Shown: positions 9,101 to 16,260 of the stretch, one piece after another
Layout: the number at the start of each line of letters is the position of its first letter
How positions within the stretch are numbered: the stretch's first letter is position 1
Assembly (NCBI GenBank): GCA_019637155.1
Contig: JAHBWE010000012.1
Location: 186,001 to 250,000 of the forward strand
Origin: Labilithrix sp.
GTDB taxonomy: Bacteria > Myxococcota_A > Polyangia > Polyangiales > Polyangiaceae
Direction of reading: 5' to 3'
DNA length: 64,000 nucleotides
Notes under the pieces: generated by a model
Database searches by the model: none
What the model was told of the DNA's origin: nothing
Seen by the model: only the letters and a program-made list of their open reading frames with translations
Program-made: the position numbers and the translations under genes

Positions 9101-10111
9101 GCGCGCGGGCCCCTTCGGCACGTGGGTCGCGAGGATCGACGTGACGAGGCGCGAGCCGCCCGACTTCGACGCGGTCCCCGACGCCGAGAGCACGATCTCG
9201 CCCATGCTCATCGGCATCTGCTCCGAGATCGGCGCGCGGATGGGGACGACCTCGTGCTCGACGTCGGCCGCGATCGCGCGGAGCCGCATCGCGACGTCGG
9301 CGGCGCGGGCGGGGCGCTCCTCCGGGTGCGTCGCGAGCATCTCGCAGAGCAGGTCGTCGAGCGACACCGGCGCTTCGGTGTACACCTCGCCGAGGCGCGG
9401 CGCGGGCGTGGTGACGAGGCGCGCGAGGATCGCGATCGGGGTCGGGCCGACGTGGGGCGGGCGCCCCGCGATCATCTCGAAGAGCGTGGCGCCGAGGGCG
9501 TAGATGTCCGACCGCGGATCGACCTCCGCGTCGCCGCGCGCCTGCTCCGGCGCCATGTACGCGGGCGTGCCGATGATCGCGCCGGTGCGCGTGAGGCGCG
9601 CGTCCTCCGCCGACGCGACGCCGAAGTCGACGAGCTTCGCCTCGAGCGGCCACGTGTCCTCGCCCGCGCGACTTCCGACGAGGATGACGTTCGACGGCTT
9701 GATGTCGCGATGCACGATCCCGACGCCGTGCGCGTACGCGAGCGCCTCCGCGACCTGCGCCGCGACCTCGAGGCAGCGCACGAACGAGAGCGGCGCGCGC
9801 TTCTGGCGCTGCTGGATGTCCTCGCCTTCGAGCCACTCCATCGCGACGTAGGGGTGCCCTTCGTCGAGCTGCCCGAACGCGACGACGCGCACGATGCCGG
9901 GGTGGCTGAGGCCGGCGAGGACGCGGCCTTCGCGGCCGAAGCGCGCCTCCTCGCCGGCGTCGACGCCGGGGATCGCGATCACCTTGAGCGCGACGGGCGC
10001 GCCCGACACCTCGTCGCGCGCGCGGTACACGATGCCGACGCCGCCGCGCCCCACCTCTCGCTCGATGACGAAGCGCTCCGCGAGGAGCCCCTGGAACGCC
10101 GAAGCGGTCAC
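6179..10111 (-). CDS. Ser/Thr kinase fused to cyclase-like domain, AAA-type ATPase and TPR region
   Basis: This 1310-residue cytosolic regulator has an N-terminal Hanks kinase (about residues 12-270) with glycine loop GRGGVGIVYRA, ALKVI lysine, HRDIKPSN near residue 134, DFGVAS and APEQARG, so all catalytic motifs are present. Residues ~325-470 resemble a class III nucleotide-cyclase homology domain (ELGGDAIVAHLG) but without an obvious full metal/substrate set. FVGREADLS and the P-loop GAPGIGKTR near residue 497 begin a predicted-ATPase (STAND/AAA) domain, with AIEDAQW as Walker B. The last ~550 residues are helical TPR-like repeats. The family is typical of Myxococcota signalling. Input signal and targets are unknown. 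Confidence 0.88.
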   Translation of the reverse strand: MTASAFQGLLAERFVIEREVGRGGVGIVYRARDEVSGAPVALKVIAIPGVDAGEEARFGREGRVLAGLSHPGIVRVVAFGQLDEGHPYVAMEWLEGEDIQQRQKRAPLSFVRCLEVAAQVAEALAYAHGVGIVHRDIKPSNVILVGSRAGEDTWPLEAKLVDFGVASAEDARLTRTGAIIGTPAYMAPEQARGDAEVDPRSDIYALGATLFEMIAGRPPHVGPTPIAILARLVTTPAPRLGEVYTEAPVSLDDLLCEMLATHPEERPARAADVAMRLRAIAADVEHEVVPIRAPISEQMPMSMGEIVLSASGTASKSGGSRLVTSILATHVPKGPARQRLIAHLRARGAEATELGGDAIVAHLGVKKALGDEAARALDLGLRLAKMGSKVGVATGRTRIDRTRPTGEVVDRAAALARDAQKTQVLADTTTSELARGRFEMQVRADGTSVVGPKVTAKKEIAGGSPFVGREADLSQAVSAYERCMEDETPIIVTLTGAPGIGKTRLRREALARVASHPSSPRVVMVRAESFAKSHALGIMADVARGLAGVSKGADLDASGTAIDALLGRLGLGEPEARDLVARLIANVPLPEGADGRAARDALWIALTEMALRMSRESALVIAIEDAQWADLESLSWIDHLLARAAGHPVFVLATARPTLWRDDPARWNGRDHVRIELRPLARRTVRAIAKAILGEKATSPEGEALVESISAQAGGSPLFAEELARLAHQGRDAASAPTIEAAIQVHLDALDEEVREAAMKLSIFGLQVWDAGLEALGVKNAGEVMKVLTTAEVVLEQASSRFKDTREWAFKHALTREVAYASLGEEHLKELHTEAGHWLAKMGEDDAIVARHLELGGQPVEAAVYVEKAARRALAASALGEAVRLAEKSLDFAIDNPTQFARAQLLDEAWVRLDARAGERDTAVRAMQEAVYDEPSAVRALGARVRYENACGGRPDTSASLEEVIRRAKAAGLWDEEARSAADLAARYAFAGELDKAAAWTDSLLALARDHSLPGAAVDAYQTLAVVRQARGDVGAALEARRSAVRAASEAGLKTREATLNINVGFALTTMGAKDEARAAIESGIALAQAVGSPGTVRHGQMNLLCWTATFGSDSAHDTLLADPRAIADNAVSGAWVPHDRATLGVLFYRGAELLRTDAGTRAPPNAAEQARTLLKTASGGYRATKMLDVVPVALGFWSEAERRLGQAERAVELATEAASLIEDGSPSLLNEAPIFLALHDALFDLGRTAEAKHAIARGLPRLVTRVNGLRGTPHARDFLSNVASNAGLLAAAEGYGIVPPELSVILSRP

Positions 10112-10132
10112 GGCGTCAGCGTACCACGCGTC

Positions 10133-10831
10133 TCACGGCGCGCAGCAGAGCGTAGGCTCGGGCGCCGGGTCGGGGCTCGCGCAGATCGGCGCCCGAAACG
10201 TGAGATCGAGGCGCGTGCCGTCGGCGTAGGTCACCGCCAGCGTCCCCGCGAGGAGCGAGCTCGTCTTCTCGGAGATCGTGAGGCGGAAGCCCTGATCGAG
10301 CGGCGCCTCGTCGATCGGGTTCTTCGCGCAGCTCGCGCCCAGCTCGGAGAACGCGCGCGCCTCGAGGCCCGTGCTCGCGTCGTAGGTGCCGGGTCCGAAG
10401 GTGGCCGGCTCCGCTCCGCGCGCGGTGATCTGGACGCCCCACTCGTCGACGGCGCCGGGCTTGGTCGTGCTCTCGCGCACGGCGCAGACGTGGGTCCAGC
10501 TCGAGAGCCCGATCGTGAGGGTGCGCCGGTGTTCGAGCTGGCCGTTCGGGCCAGGGACCGACGTGAGGTGCTCGAGGACGTAGACGTCCTTCACGGTCGG
10601 TCCCACCCGCGGATCGGCGAACGTGAAGGTCGCGTCGGCGGGGAGCGCGGGCAGCTCCGCGCAGGTGAAGCTCGGTCGCGCGGCGGGCGCGGGCGCGGAC
10701 TCCGGCTCGGGCGGGGGCGGGGCGTCGTTCGTCGTCGTCGTGGCGGCGGGGGCAGGCGGCGGCGGCTCCGCGTCGAAGGCGGCGCACGCGGAGAGGGAGA
10801 GGAACGAGATCGCGGCGGCGGCGCGGATCAC
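10133..10831 (-). CDS. Lipoprotein, paralogue family member 1
   Basis: This 232-residue predicted lipoprotein starts at GTG 10829-10831, which overlaps the stop of the upstream gene (GTGA), so the two are translationally coupled. The signal AAAAISFLSLSACAAF ends in a lipobox, then comes a Pro/Ala linker, then a beta-rich domain. It shares with the upstream gene and the one at 12.5-13.2 kb a C-terminal pattern of a strand, APIC, and a final CC (here TFRAPICAS...LCCAP). The domain begins with a TCAEL cysteine segment equivalent to TCATL and TCASI in the paralogues. Function is unknown. Confidence 0.75.
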   Translation of the reverse strand: MIRAAAAISFLSLSACAAFDAEPPPPAPAATTTTNDAPPPPEPESAPAPAARPSFTCAELPALPADATFTFADPRVGPTVKDVYVLEHLTSVPGPNGQLEHRRTLTIGLSSWTHVCAVRESTTKPGAVDEWGVQITARGAEPATFGPGTYDASTGLEARAFSELGASCAKNPIDEAPLDQGFRLTISEKTSSLLAGTLAVTYADGTRLDLTFRAPICASPDPAPEPTLCCAP

Positions 10832-11559
10832 TCGTTCTCCTGCGCGGCGCAGCACGTCGAGTCTCCCTCGGCCGCGGCGCAGATCGGCGCGGTGAACGTG
10901 AACGTCGTCTTCTGGCCGCTCCAGTCGCGCACGTCGACGCTGCCCTCGATCTCGGTGTCGGTCGCGGCGGTGATCTTGATCTTGCCGCGTGGGGCTCGGT
11001 CGGCAGCGCCGCGGCGGCTGGAAGCGCGCACCTCGCCCTCCTCGAGCGGCGGCACGCATGCCTCACCCGCCTCGGCGGAGAGCTCGCGCGCGTCGAGCTC
11101 GCCGACCGCGACGGCGCCGTCCTTCAAGCGCGTATGGAAGCGGAGCTCGTTGACGCGCTGGTGCGCGAGCTTGTTCGTGCGGTAGCCGCACTCGTGCCCG
11201 GTCTCGGTGAGCGTGATGACGAGCTCTCCGTTCGACACCGTCGCGTAGACGTCGACGGGCTCGATGTCGAAGAAGCCACTCACGGCGGTGACGGCGAGCT
11301 TGCCCGCGGGGGTCGTCGACTTTCCGGCGAGCGTCGCGCACGTCTCGACGACGGGGCCGGTGGGCGCGGGCTCGGCCTCCGGCGCGGTCTCGGTCGGCTG
11401 GGCCTCGGGCGTCGTCTGCGCGGCGGGGTCGGTCTTCTCGGCGGGCGCGGCCGGCTGCGTCGCGGCGGCGGGCTGCTCCGCGGCGTCAGGCGCGGGATCG
11501 GCGCCGCTGCACGCAACGAGGGTCGACGTGAGGACGGCACCGAGGAGCGGGAGCTTCAT
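10828..11559 (-). CDS. Lipoprotein, paralogue family member 2
   Basis: This 243-residue predicted lipoprotein starts at ATG 11557-11559; an upstream in-frame ATG at 11577 would put extra residues before the signal. The signal MKLPLLGAVLTSTLVACSG has a clear lipobox. An Ala/Pro/Thr linker leads to a domain with ETCATLAGK, DIEPVDVYATVSNGELVITL, GHECGYRTN and a C-terminal TFTAPICA...STCCA. The strand PVDVYATVSNGELVITL matches PVDVFATVNGGRITITL in the 12.5-13.2 kb gene almost position for position. The two are therefore clear paralogues. No known family is recognised. Confidence 0.8.
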   Translation of the reverse strand: MKLPLLGAVLTSTLVACSGADPAPDAAEQPAAATQPAAPAEKTDPAAQTTPEAQPTETAPEAEPAPTGPVVETCATLAGKSTTPAGKLAVTAVSGFFDIEPVDVYATVSNGELVITLTETGHECGYRTNKLAHQRVNELRFHTRLKDGAVAVGELDARELSAEAGEACVPPLEEGEVRASSRRGAADRAPRGKIKITAATDTEIEGSVDVRDWSGQKTTFTFTAPICAAAEGDSTCCAAQENE

Positions 11560-11687
11560 GCCGAGGCCTGGTTGCAACCCGCACGCCGATCGCGATCGCG
11601 CGGGAAATTCCCCGCGATCGCGGCGTGATCATCCGGGGTCTGGGCGCTCGCCGCGGATCGCGCCGCGTGTCGTATCAGGTGCTCGTC

Positions 11688-12329
11688 TCAGGTGCTCGTC
11701 TCGGTGCTCGCGACGATCTTCTTCCCGAGGCCGACGATGAACATCTCGTAGCTGTTCGCGCGCGTGCCTTCGGGGCGGATCCCGCGCTCCTCGGTGAAGA
11801 GGCGCCGCGTCTCGGCCTTCGCGAGCGGGAGGTCCTCGCCCATGAAGATCTTGCCGACGAAGGAGCCGCCCGGTTTGAGGAACTTCTCCGCGACTGCGAG
11901 CGCGCGCATGAAGAGCTCGAAGCTCCGCGTCTGATCGCCGAGGCGGTTGCCGGTCGTTCGCGGTGCCATGTCGCTGAGGACGACGTCGAACGGTCCGTGC
12001 TCGGCGATGACGTCGTTGTCGAGCGCGAGCGCGTCGCCGACGATCGCGGTCGCGTTCGGCGGGAGCACGGTGTTCAGCGGCTCGAGGTCCACCGCGAAGA
12101 GGTGCCCCGTCGCGCCGATCTTCTGCGTCACGTAGAGCGACCAGCTCCCAGGCGCGGCGCCGAGATCGATGACGCGCTGCCCGGGCTTCAGCAGCTTGAT
12201 GCGCCGATCGATCTCCTCGAGCTTGAACACGCTGCGCGCGGGGTAGCCCTGAAGCCGGGCCTCACGCGTGAACGAGTCCCCGCCCTTATAGGTGTTCTTC
12301 GCTCCTCGGCCGCTACGGGCTCGCGCCAT
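11688..12329 (-). CDS. rlmE: 23S rRNA (uridine-2'-O-)-methyltransferase RlmE (FtsJ)
   Basis: This 213-residue protein (start ATG 12327-12329, MARARSGRG) methylates U2552 of 23S rRNA in the large subunit at the 2'-O position using SAM. The substrate-binding start DSFTREARLQGYPARSVFKL, the SAM site VIDLGAAPGSWS, the catalytic Asp of VVLSDMAPRTTGN and the Lys of GGSFVGKIFMG match the K-D-K-E signature, with ANSYEMFIVGLG at the end. Length fits the family (~210). It sits between the second and third members of the lipoprotein family, which break no obvious operon around it. Confidence 0.92.
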   Translation of the reverse strand: MARARSGRGAKNTYKGGDSFTREARLQGYPARSVFKLEEIDRRIKLLKPGQRVIDLGAAPGSWSLYVTQKIGATGHLFAVDLEPLNTVLPPNATAIVGDALALDNDVIAEHGPFDVVLSDMAPRTTGNRLGDQTRSFELFMRALAVAEKFLKPGGSFVGKIFMGEDLPLAKAETRRLFTEERGIRPEGTRANSYEMFIVGLGKKIVASTETST

Positions 12330-12376
12330 GCCCCTTCCTTTGCCGCAGCCCGCGCCGCCGGTCACGTTCTTTTGCG

Positions 12377-12397
12377 GTCAGGGGCTTCGCCCCCGAC
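12377..12397. repeat. Dispersed hairpin element, core only
   Basis: GTCAGGGGCTTCGCCCCCGAC forms a 9-bp stem with a three-base loop and one mismatch pair. Its left flank, TTGCGGTCAGGGGC, and right flank, GACACCCCC, match the copies at 13.3-13.5 kb. It is a minimal copy of the repeat family also seen near 20.8 and 50.1 kb. It lies about 50 bases upstream of the rlmE start. Confidence 0.75.
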
Positions 12398-12497
12398 ACC
12401 CCCGCGCGCCGGTTCCCCGCGGACGCGACTCGACCGCTTCCGCGCGCCGCCCTCCCCGCGCAAGGACGCGACTCGGCTGCGGGCTCGCGTCGTCCCT

Positions 12498-13202
12498 TCA
12501 GTTGGCGCAGCATGCGGCGCCGGTCACGTCATTCCTTCGTGCCTCGGGGCAGATTGGGGCGACGAACGCTAGCTGGATGCGGTGGCCGTCCACGTCGCGC
12601 ACGTCGATCTTGCCTTCGAGCGAGGTCTCCGTCATCGCCGTGATCGTGACCTTGCCGCGCGCCGTTTGGGCGCTGATCGCCGTGCCGATCGCGGCCGGGG
12701 CCGGCTCGGTCAAGCACGCGGCGCCGCCCCCCTCCCGCACGATCGACTCGGCGACGACCTGGAACGGAACGGCCTTGTCGCGGACGGGGAGCGTGACGGA
12801 GAGCTCGTCGACGTCGGCGTGATTGAGCCCGTTCGCGCGATAGCTGCATTCGTTTGCATGCTTCGACAGCGTGATGGTGATGCGCCCTCCGTTCACCGTC
12901 GCGAAGACGTCGACCGGCTTCATCGCGTACGCCTTGTGGATGCGCACCTCGGCGAGCTTGCCCGCGGGCGGAGCGGCCGCGATCGACGCGCACGTCACCG
13001 GAGCCGGCGTCGCGCTGGGCTCCTCGACCGAGGTCGATTCCGTCGCCCCCGTCGTATCGCGCTCGTCCTCTTCTGCCGGCGGCTCTGACGGCGTGGCCGC
13101 GATCGACTCGGCGATCGGGACGTCGGGAGCGAGACCATCGGAGCCCTCGCACGCGAGGACGAGAGCGAGAAGAGGAGCGAGCGAGGCGACGCGAACCATC
13201 AT
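12498..13202 (-). CDS. Lipoprotein, paralogue family member 3
   Basis: This 234-residue predicted lipoprotein starts at ATG 13200-13202 or the adjacent ATG 13197-13199. The signal MMVRVASLAPLLALVLACEG carries a lipobox. An acidic Thr/Glu linker precedes the domain with VTCASIAAAP, MKPVDVFATVNGGRITITL, ANECSYRANGLNHADVDEL, KVTITAMTETSLEGKIDVRD and the closing APICPEA...AACCAN. It is clearly homologous to the 10.8-11.6 kb gene over the whole domain, including cysteine positions. The conserved cysteines suggest disulfides on an exported domain. Function is unknown. Confidence 0.8.
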   Translation of the reverse strand: MMVRVASLAPLLALVLACEGSDGLAPDVPIAESIAATPSEPPAEEDERDTTGATESTSVEEPSATPAPVTCASIAAAPPAGKLAEVRIHKAYAMKPVDVFATVNGGRITITLSKHANECSYRANGLNHADVDELSVTLPVRDKAVPFQVVAESIVREGGGAACLTEPAPAAIGTAISAQTARGKVTITAMTETSLEGKIDVRDVDGHRIQLAFVAPICPEARRNDVTGAACCAN

Positions 13203-13331
13203 GCAAACCCCAACAGCAACCCCCGCGCCGCCGCACGCACCTCGGAATTTCCGAGGCCGCCCACGCACGCGACCGCGCGCGGGCCCCATTCACGATGGAG
13301 AACCCGCCTGGTCAGCTCCCCGCCGCCTGCG

Positions 13332-13483
13332 CTCTTTCGCGGTCAGGGGCTTCGCCCCCGACACCCCCGGCCCAGAACACGGCCCGCCGAAGCAGCGGGT
13401 CGCTTCGCTCTTTCGCGGTCAGGGGCTTCGCCCCCGACACCCCGGGCCCAGAACACGGCCCGCCGAAGCGGCGGGTCGCTTCG
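13332..13483. repeat. Dispersed hairpin element, two tandem 76-base copies
   Basis: Two head-to-tail 76-base units start at 13332 and 13408. Each has CTCTTTCGCGGTCAGGGGC, the hairpin core (13342-13362 and 13418-13438), CCCAGAACACGGCCCGCCG and a CGGGTCGCTTCG end. The units differ at only a few positions. A partial inverted match (GCGGCCGCGTTCTGGGCC) follows near 13495-13515. The minus-strand reading matches the plus-strand copies at 20.8 and 50.1 kb. Confidence 0.85.
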
Positions 13484-13687
13484 CGACCGCTGTGGCGGCC
13501 GCGTTCTGGGCCGGGGCCTGCAACGGAGATGGAAAATTCCATGCGGATCTCGCCGCGTCGCACACGCGCGCTGGAGGTCGCCTTTGGATCGGGACGGATC
13601 CCGGAGACGCGATTGATCGGCGCGAAACCCGCGGTTTTCATGGGGCGAGTCGATGGACTGCGGGTTGCACTATCCAGGGCAACCGCC

Positions 13688-13867
13688 ATGAACCTCCGCT
13701 GCACCTTCCACGTGAGCCCGATGACCGCGACGCCCGCCAGCCAGCCGGAGCGCCCGCGGATGCCGAGCGTGGTCGACATCGAGGTCGACTTCGTGGACGA
13801 GCCCGCCCCCCGCGGCCGCTCGGTCGAGACCTGGACGCGCGCGCGAGGCTGGGGCTCCGAAGACTGA
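13688..13867 (+). CDS. Small hypothetical protein
   Basis: This 59-residue open frame starts at ATG 13688. Nearly every codon ends in G or C, as in real genes here, while the repeat DNA just upstream does not behave like coding sequence. The product, MNLRCTFHVSPMTATPASQP onward, has an acidic middle (DIEVDFVDEP) and no signal or membrane segment. No family is recognised. The codon bias makes it a plausible gene; its shortness keeps confidence low. Confidence 0.4.
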   Translation: MNLRCTFHVSPMTATPASQPERPRMPSVVDIEVDFVDEPAPRGRSVETWTRARGWGSED

Positions 13868-13884
13868 GCCTTCGGGCTCGCTTC

Positions 13885-13949
13885 TTCGCGAGCTCACGCG
13901 AGCTCGCGAAAACGAAGACGCCGGTCTGCCTCGAGGGTAGGACCGGCGT
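13885..13949 (-). terminator. Double hairpin downstream of rplC
   Basis: ACGCCGGTC 13918-13926 pairs with GACCGGCGT 13941-13949 (9-bp stem). On the minus strand this is followed by CTTCGTTTTCG, a weak T-tract, as expected for a terminator of rplC. A second perfect 11-bp hairpin (TTCGCGAGCTC 13885-13895 with GAGCTCGCGAA 13900-13910) lies just beyond and could terminate transcription from either side. Confidence 0.7.
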
Positions 13950-13974
13950 TCGTGTTTCGGAGCAGAGGCGCGGC

Positions 13975-14640
13975 TCAGCGCTTCTTGCGCTCGCGGCCCT
14001 TCACGCCGTGGCGGATGACGACGAGGCCGTTCTCGGGGCCGGGGATGCCGCCCTCGATCATGAGGAGGTTCTTCTCGGCGTCGACGCGGGCGACCTTGAG
14101 GTTGAGGACGCTGACCGTCTCGTTGCCGTACTGACCCGGCATCTTGAGGTTCGGGAGCGTGCGGCCCGGCGTCATGTTCGTACCGATCGAGCCGCCGTGG
14201 CGGCGGTACTCGTGCGTGCCGTGCGTCTGCACGAAGCCGGCGAACGACCAGCGACGGACGACGCCGCTGAAGCCGCGGCCGCGCGTGGTGCCCTGCGTGT
14301 CGACGATCTGGCCCGGCTGGAAGAGGTCCGCGAGGTTGACCGACGCGCCGACCTCGAACTTCGCCGCGAACTCGTCGTCGCAGCGGAGCTCCTTCAGCGT
14401 GCGCTTCGCCGTGACGTTCGCCTTCTTGAACGCGGCCTGCTGCGCCTTCGCGAGGTGCTTCTCCTTCGCGTCGGTGAGGCCGAACACGACCGCGACGTAC
14501 CCGTCCTTCTCCTTCGTGCGCTTCCCCGCGACGACGAGCGAGCTCGTGTCGATGACGGTGACGCGCTGGACGGTGCCGTCCTCCTTGTAGAGCTGGGTCA
14601 TGCCGAGCTTCTTGCCGATGATGCCGGGCTTCGTATTCAT
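13975..14640 (-). CDS. rplC: 50S ribosomal protein L3
   Basis: This 221-residue ribosomal protein starts at ATG 14638-14640 with AGAGGA upstream. The N-terminus GIIGKKLGMTQLYKEDG and the central KGxGF-equivalent GRGFSGVVRRWSFAGFVQTHG followed by HRHGGSIG-type YRRHGGSIGTNMTPGRTLP are diagnostic of bacterial L3, which nucleates 23S rRNA folding near the peptidyl-transferase centre. The body is the usual length. The gene is not followed by rplD/rplW as in the S10 operon: downstream is a repeat element and a lipoprotein gene, upstream a peroxiredoxin gene. It has its own promoter and terminator. Confidence 0.95.
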   Translation of the reverse strand: MNTKPGIIGKKLGMTQLYKEDGTVQRVTVIDTSSLVVAGKRTKEKDGYVAVVFGLTDAKEKHLAKAQQAAFKKANVTAKRTLKELRCDDEFAAKFEVGASVNLADLFQPGQIVDTQGTTRGRGFSGVVRRWSFAGFVQTHGTHEYRRHGGSIGTNMTPGRTLPNLKMPGQYGNETVSVLNLKVARVDAEKNLLMIEGGIPGPENGLVVIRHGVKGRERKKR

Positions 14641-14775
14641 GCTTCGCGATCCTCTGCGCTCGTTCGTGGGTGGTTCTTCGTGTTCCAAGGACCGGGCGGC
14701 GTTCGCGAGGACGGGTCCGAGCGCGTGGACCCGGGAGCCGAAGCTCCACGCCTTCAGTCCAATGAAGGGCCGGCG

Positions 14776-14804
14776 TATATCGTCGCCCGGCCGCCCGGCG
14801 TCAA
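14776..14804 (-). promoter_or_regulatory. Sigma-70-type promoter for rplC
   Basis: On the minus strand, TTGACG (14799-14804) and GATATA (14776-14781) are separated by exactly 17 bases. Such A/T-containing hexamers stand out in 70% GC DNA. This leaves a ~130-base leader before the rplC ATG. Confidence 0.7.
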
Positions 14805-14807
14805 GGC

Positions 14808-15272
14808 TTACGAGAGCTTGGCGATCAGGTCCTTCACGCCTTGCACGTGCTCGTTCGCGCTGAGCTGAGCCTTGAAGACGCCGGCGATCGTGCCCTTCTT
14901 GTCGATCACGTACGTCACGCGCGCGAGGCGGCCGAGGAGCTTCGTCAGCAGGTTCTCGGCCTCGTAGGTCCGCGCGAGCTCGCGGTTCGTGTCGGCGACG
15001 AGCGCGAACGGGACCGCGTACTCCTTCGCGAAGCGCTCGTGGCTGTCGTCCGAATCGGTCGAGATCCCGATGACCTCCGTGTCCTTGTCGGCGAGATCGG
15101 CGTACGCGTCGCGGAAGCCGCAGGTCTCCCGCGTGCAGACCATCGTGAAATCGCCGGGATAGAAGTAGAGGACGACGTTCTTCTTGCCGATGAGCTCGGA
15201 GAGCCTCAGCGACTTGCCGGAGCTGGACCGCACGTCGAAGTCGGGCGCCGTCTGGCCTACGCGTAGTGTCAT
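14808..15272 (-). CDS. bcp: Thioredoxin-dependent peroxiredoxin (BCP/PrxQ type)
   Basis: This 154-residue peroxiredoxin reduces H2O2 and organic hydroperoxides using thioredoxin. The peroxidatic cysteine lies in YFYPGDFTMVCTRETCGFRD (residues ~37-56), with the second cysteine five residues later as in PrxQ/BCP enzymes. The usual PGC before the first Cys is MVC here. The start ATG 15270-15272 has AAGGAG at good spacing. It is transcribed divergently from rplS. The -35 of the rplC promoter overlaps its stop codon region, so rplC is transcribed separately or also by read-through. Confidence 0.9.
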   Translation of the reverse strand: MTLRVGQTAPDFDVRSSSGKSLRLSELIGKKNVVLYFYPGDFTMVCTRETCGFRDAYADLADKDTEVIGISTDSDDSHERFAKEYAVPFALVADTNRELARTYEAENLLTKLLGRLARVTYVIDKKGTIAGVFKAQLSANEHVQGVKDLIAKLS

Positions 15273-15305
15273 GACGCTCCGCTCCTTAACACGATGCGAC
15301 CCTCG

Positions 15306-15334
15306 TTGACACGTCTGGGGTCACATGCTTTAAA
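15306..15334 (+). promoter_or_regulatory. Consensus sigma-70 promoter for rplS
   Basis: TTGACA (15306-15311) and TTTAAA (15329-15334) are spaced by 17 bases. The leader to the rplS start is about 75 bases and contains a small CTGGG-TTTT-CCCAG hairpin, which could be a regulatory leader. Confidence 0.8.
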
Positions 15335-15416
15335 GCGCGCCCCCGCAAGGCAGAAACGCCTGGGTTTTCCCCAGCTTTTCCGAAGGCCTACCGAGGGATT
15401 CTGGAGAGATTTGGTC

Positions 15417-15770
15417 ATGCAGAACGCAAAGATCGCCGAGATCGAAAAAGAGCAGCTCCGTGAGGGTACGCCCGACTTCCGCGTCGGCGACACGGTTCGC
15501 GTGCACTACAAGATCGTCGAGGGCGACAAGGACCGCATCCAGGTCTTCCAGGGCGTCGTCCTCAAGCGCCACCGCGCCGGCGCGCGCAGCACGTTCACCG
15601 TGCGCAAGGTGAGCTTCAGCGTCGGCGTCGAGCGCCAGTTCCTCACCCACTCGCCGCGCATCGACAAGGTCGAGATCGTGTCGCGCGGCGTCGTCCGTCG
15701 CGCGCGCCTCTTCTACCTCCGCGACCTCGCCGGCAAGGCCGCCCGCGTCCGCGATCAGAAGGACGTCTGA
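15417..15770 (+). CDS. rplS: 50S ribosomal protein L19
   Basis: This 117-residue ribosomal protein sits at the 30S-50S interface. The motifs FRVGDTVRVHYKIVEGDKDR, IQVFQGVVLKRHRAGARSTF and the C-terminal RRARLFYLRDLAGKAAR are diagnostic. The ATG at 15417 has GGAGAG upstream; the frame is open further 5' but that part is the promoter and leader. It normally lies at the end of rpsP-rimM-trmD-rplS; here those genes are absent on both sides and rplS has its own promoter and terminator. Confidence 0.96.
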   Translation: MQNAKIAEIEKEQLREGTPDFRVGDTVRVHYKIVEGDKDRIQVFQGVVLKRHRAGARSTFTVRKVSFSVGVERQFLTHSPRIDKVEIVSRGVVRRARLFYLRDLAGKAARVRDQKDV

Positions 15771-15801
15771 TCCGTCGCGCGAGCACGAGCTCGAGCTCGA
15801 G

Positions 15802-15833
15802 AGGCCTCGCCCGCACACCGCGGCGCGAGGCCT
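15802..15833 (+). terminator. Terminator hairpin after rplS
   Basis: AGGCCTCGC (15802-15810) pairs with GCGAGGCCT (15825-15833) in a 9-bp stem with a 14-base loop, followed by TCGTGCATTTCT. It lies between the convergent stops of rplS and the small GYF-like gene. Confidence 0.65.
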
Positions 15834-15850
15834 TCGTGCATTTCTGCGCG

Positions 15851-16045
15851 CTACTTCTTCGTGCCGTCGAGGAGCTCTTTCACCGTGAACGCGTCCGCGC
15901 GGCGTGAGCCGTAGCGGTTGTAGATGACGGTGCGGTCCTTGAAGACGCCGCGCCGGTGAAACTCGGCGATCTCCTCCACCGTGAACGGCCCCTTCCCCAT
16001 CGCGTCCGCGCTCGCGAGGACGATGTACTTTTCACCAGAAGACAT
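15851..16045 (-). CDS. Small GYF_2-like domain protein
   Basis: This 64-residue cytosolic protein, MSSGEKYIVLASADAMGKGP onward, contains GPFTVEEIAEFHRRGVFKDR, which resembles the GYF_2/'GP-x-T-x-eei-x-x-l-x-x-G-x-i' pattern of small peptide-binding modules common in Myxococcota. It ends with KELLDGTKK. It would then bind proline-rich or disordered partners, but this is by resemblance only. The start ATG at 16043-16045 is the only good one. It is convergent with rplS. Confidence 0.6.
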   Translation of the reverse strand: MSSGEKYIVLASADAMGKGPFTVEEIAEFHRRGVFKDRTVIYNRYGSRRADAFTVKELLDGTKK

Positions 16046-16260
16046 GGGGCAAGTCTATCAGGCCCCCATGAGCACGTACGCCTCGCGGACCTCGCCTCCT
16101 TTCGACGCATGCCGCCACCCGCTCACACCTACATAGAGAGAAATGCGTGCTGACAGCCGTGGCATGCGCTCTCGGTTCGCGGACGCATGCCGCGACTGGC
16201 ACGATCGTGGAGCGCCGGCAGGGCGCTCTGCGATCGCTCCTCTGTAGGTCGGTTGCGTCA

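Noticed and set aside
2350..11185. Very long plus-strand open frames, including one of about 1250 codons and another of about 1858 codons
   Set aside because: They are antisense to clear genes (AgmX-like, M4, kinase, lipoproteins). Their translations are Arg/Ala/Val-rich with no motifs; long antisense frames are expected where the third base is G/C.
13295..13687. Plus-strand reading through the tandem hairpin element as the N-terminus of a 190-residue protein
   Set aside because: The translation of the repeat has no protein-like character. Real coding bias starts only at ATG 13688.
16046..16260. Possible small genes on either strand upstream of the GYF-like gene
   Set aside because: No frame has normal codon bias or motifs. 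It looks like intergenic DNA next to the low-GC island.
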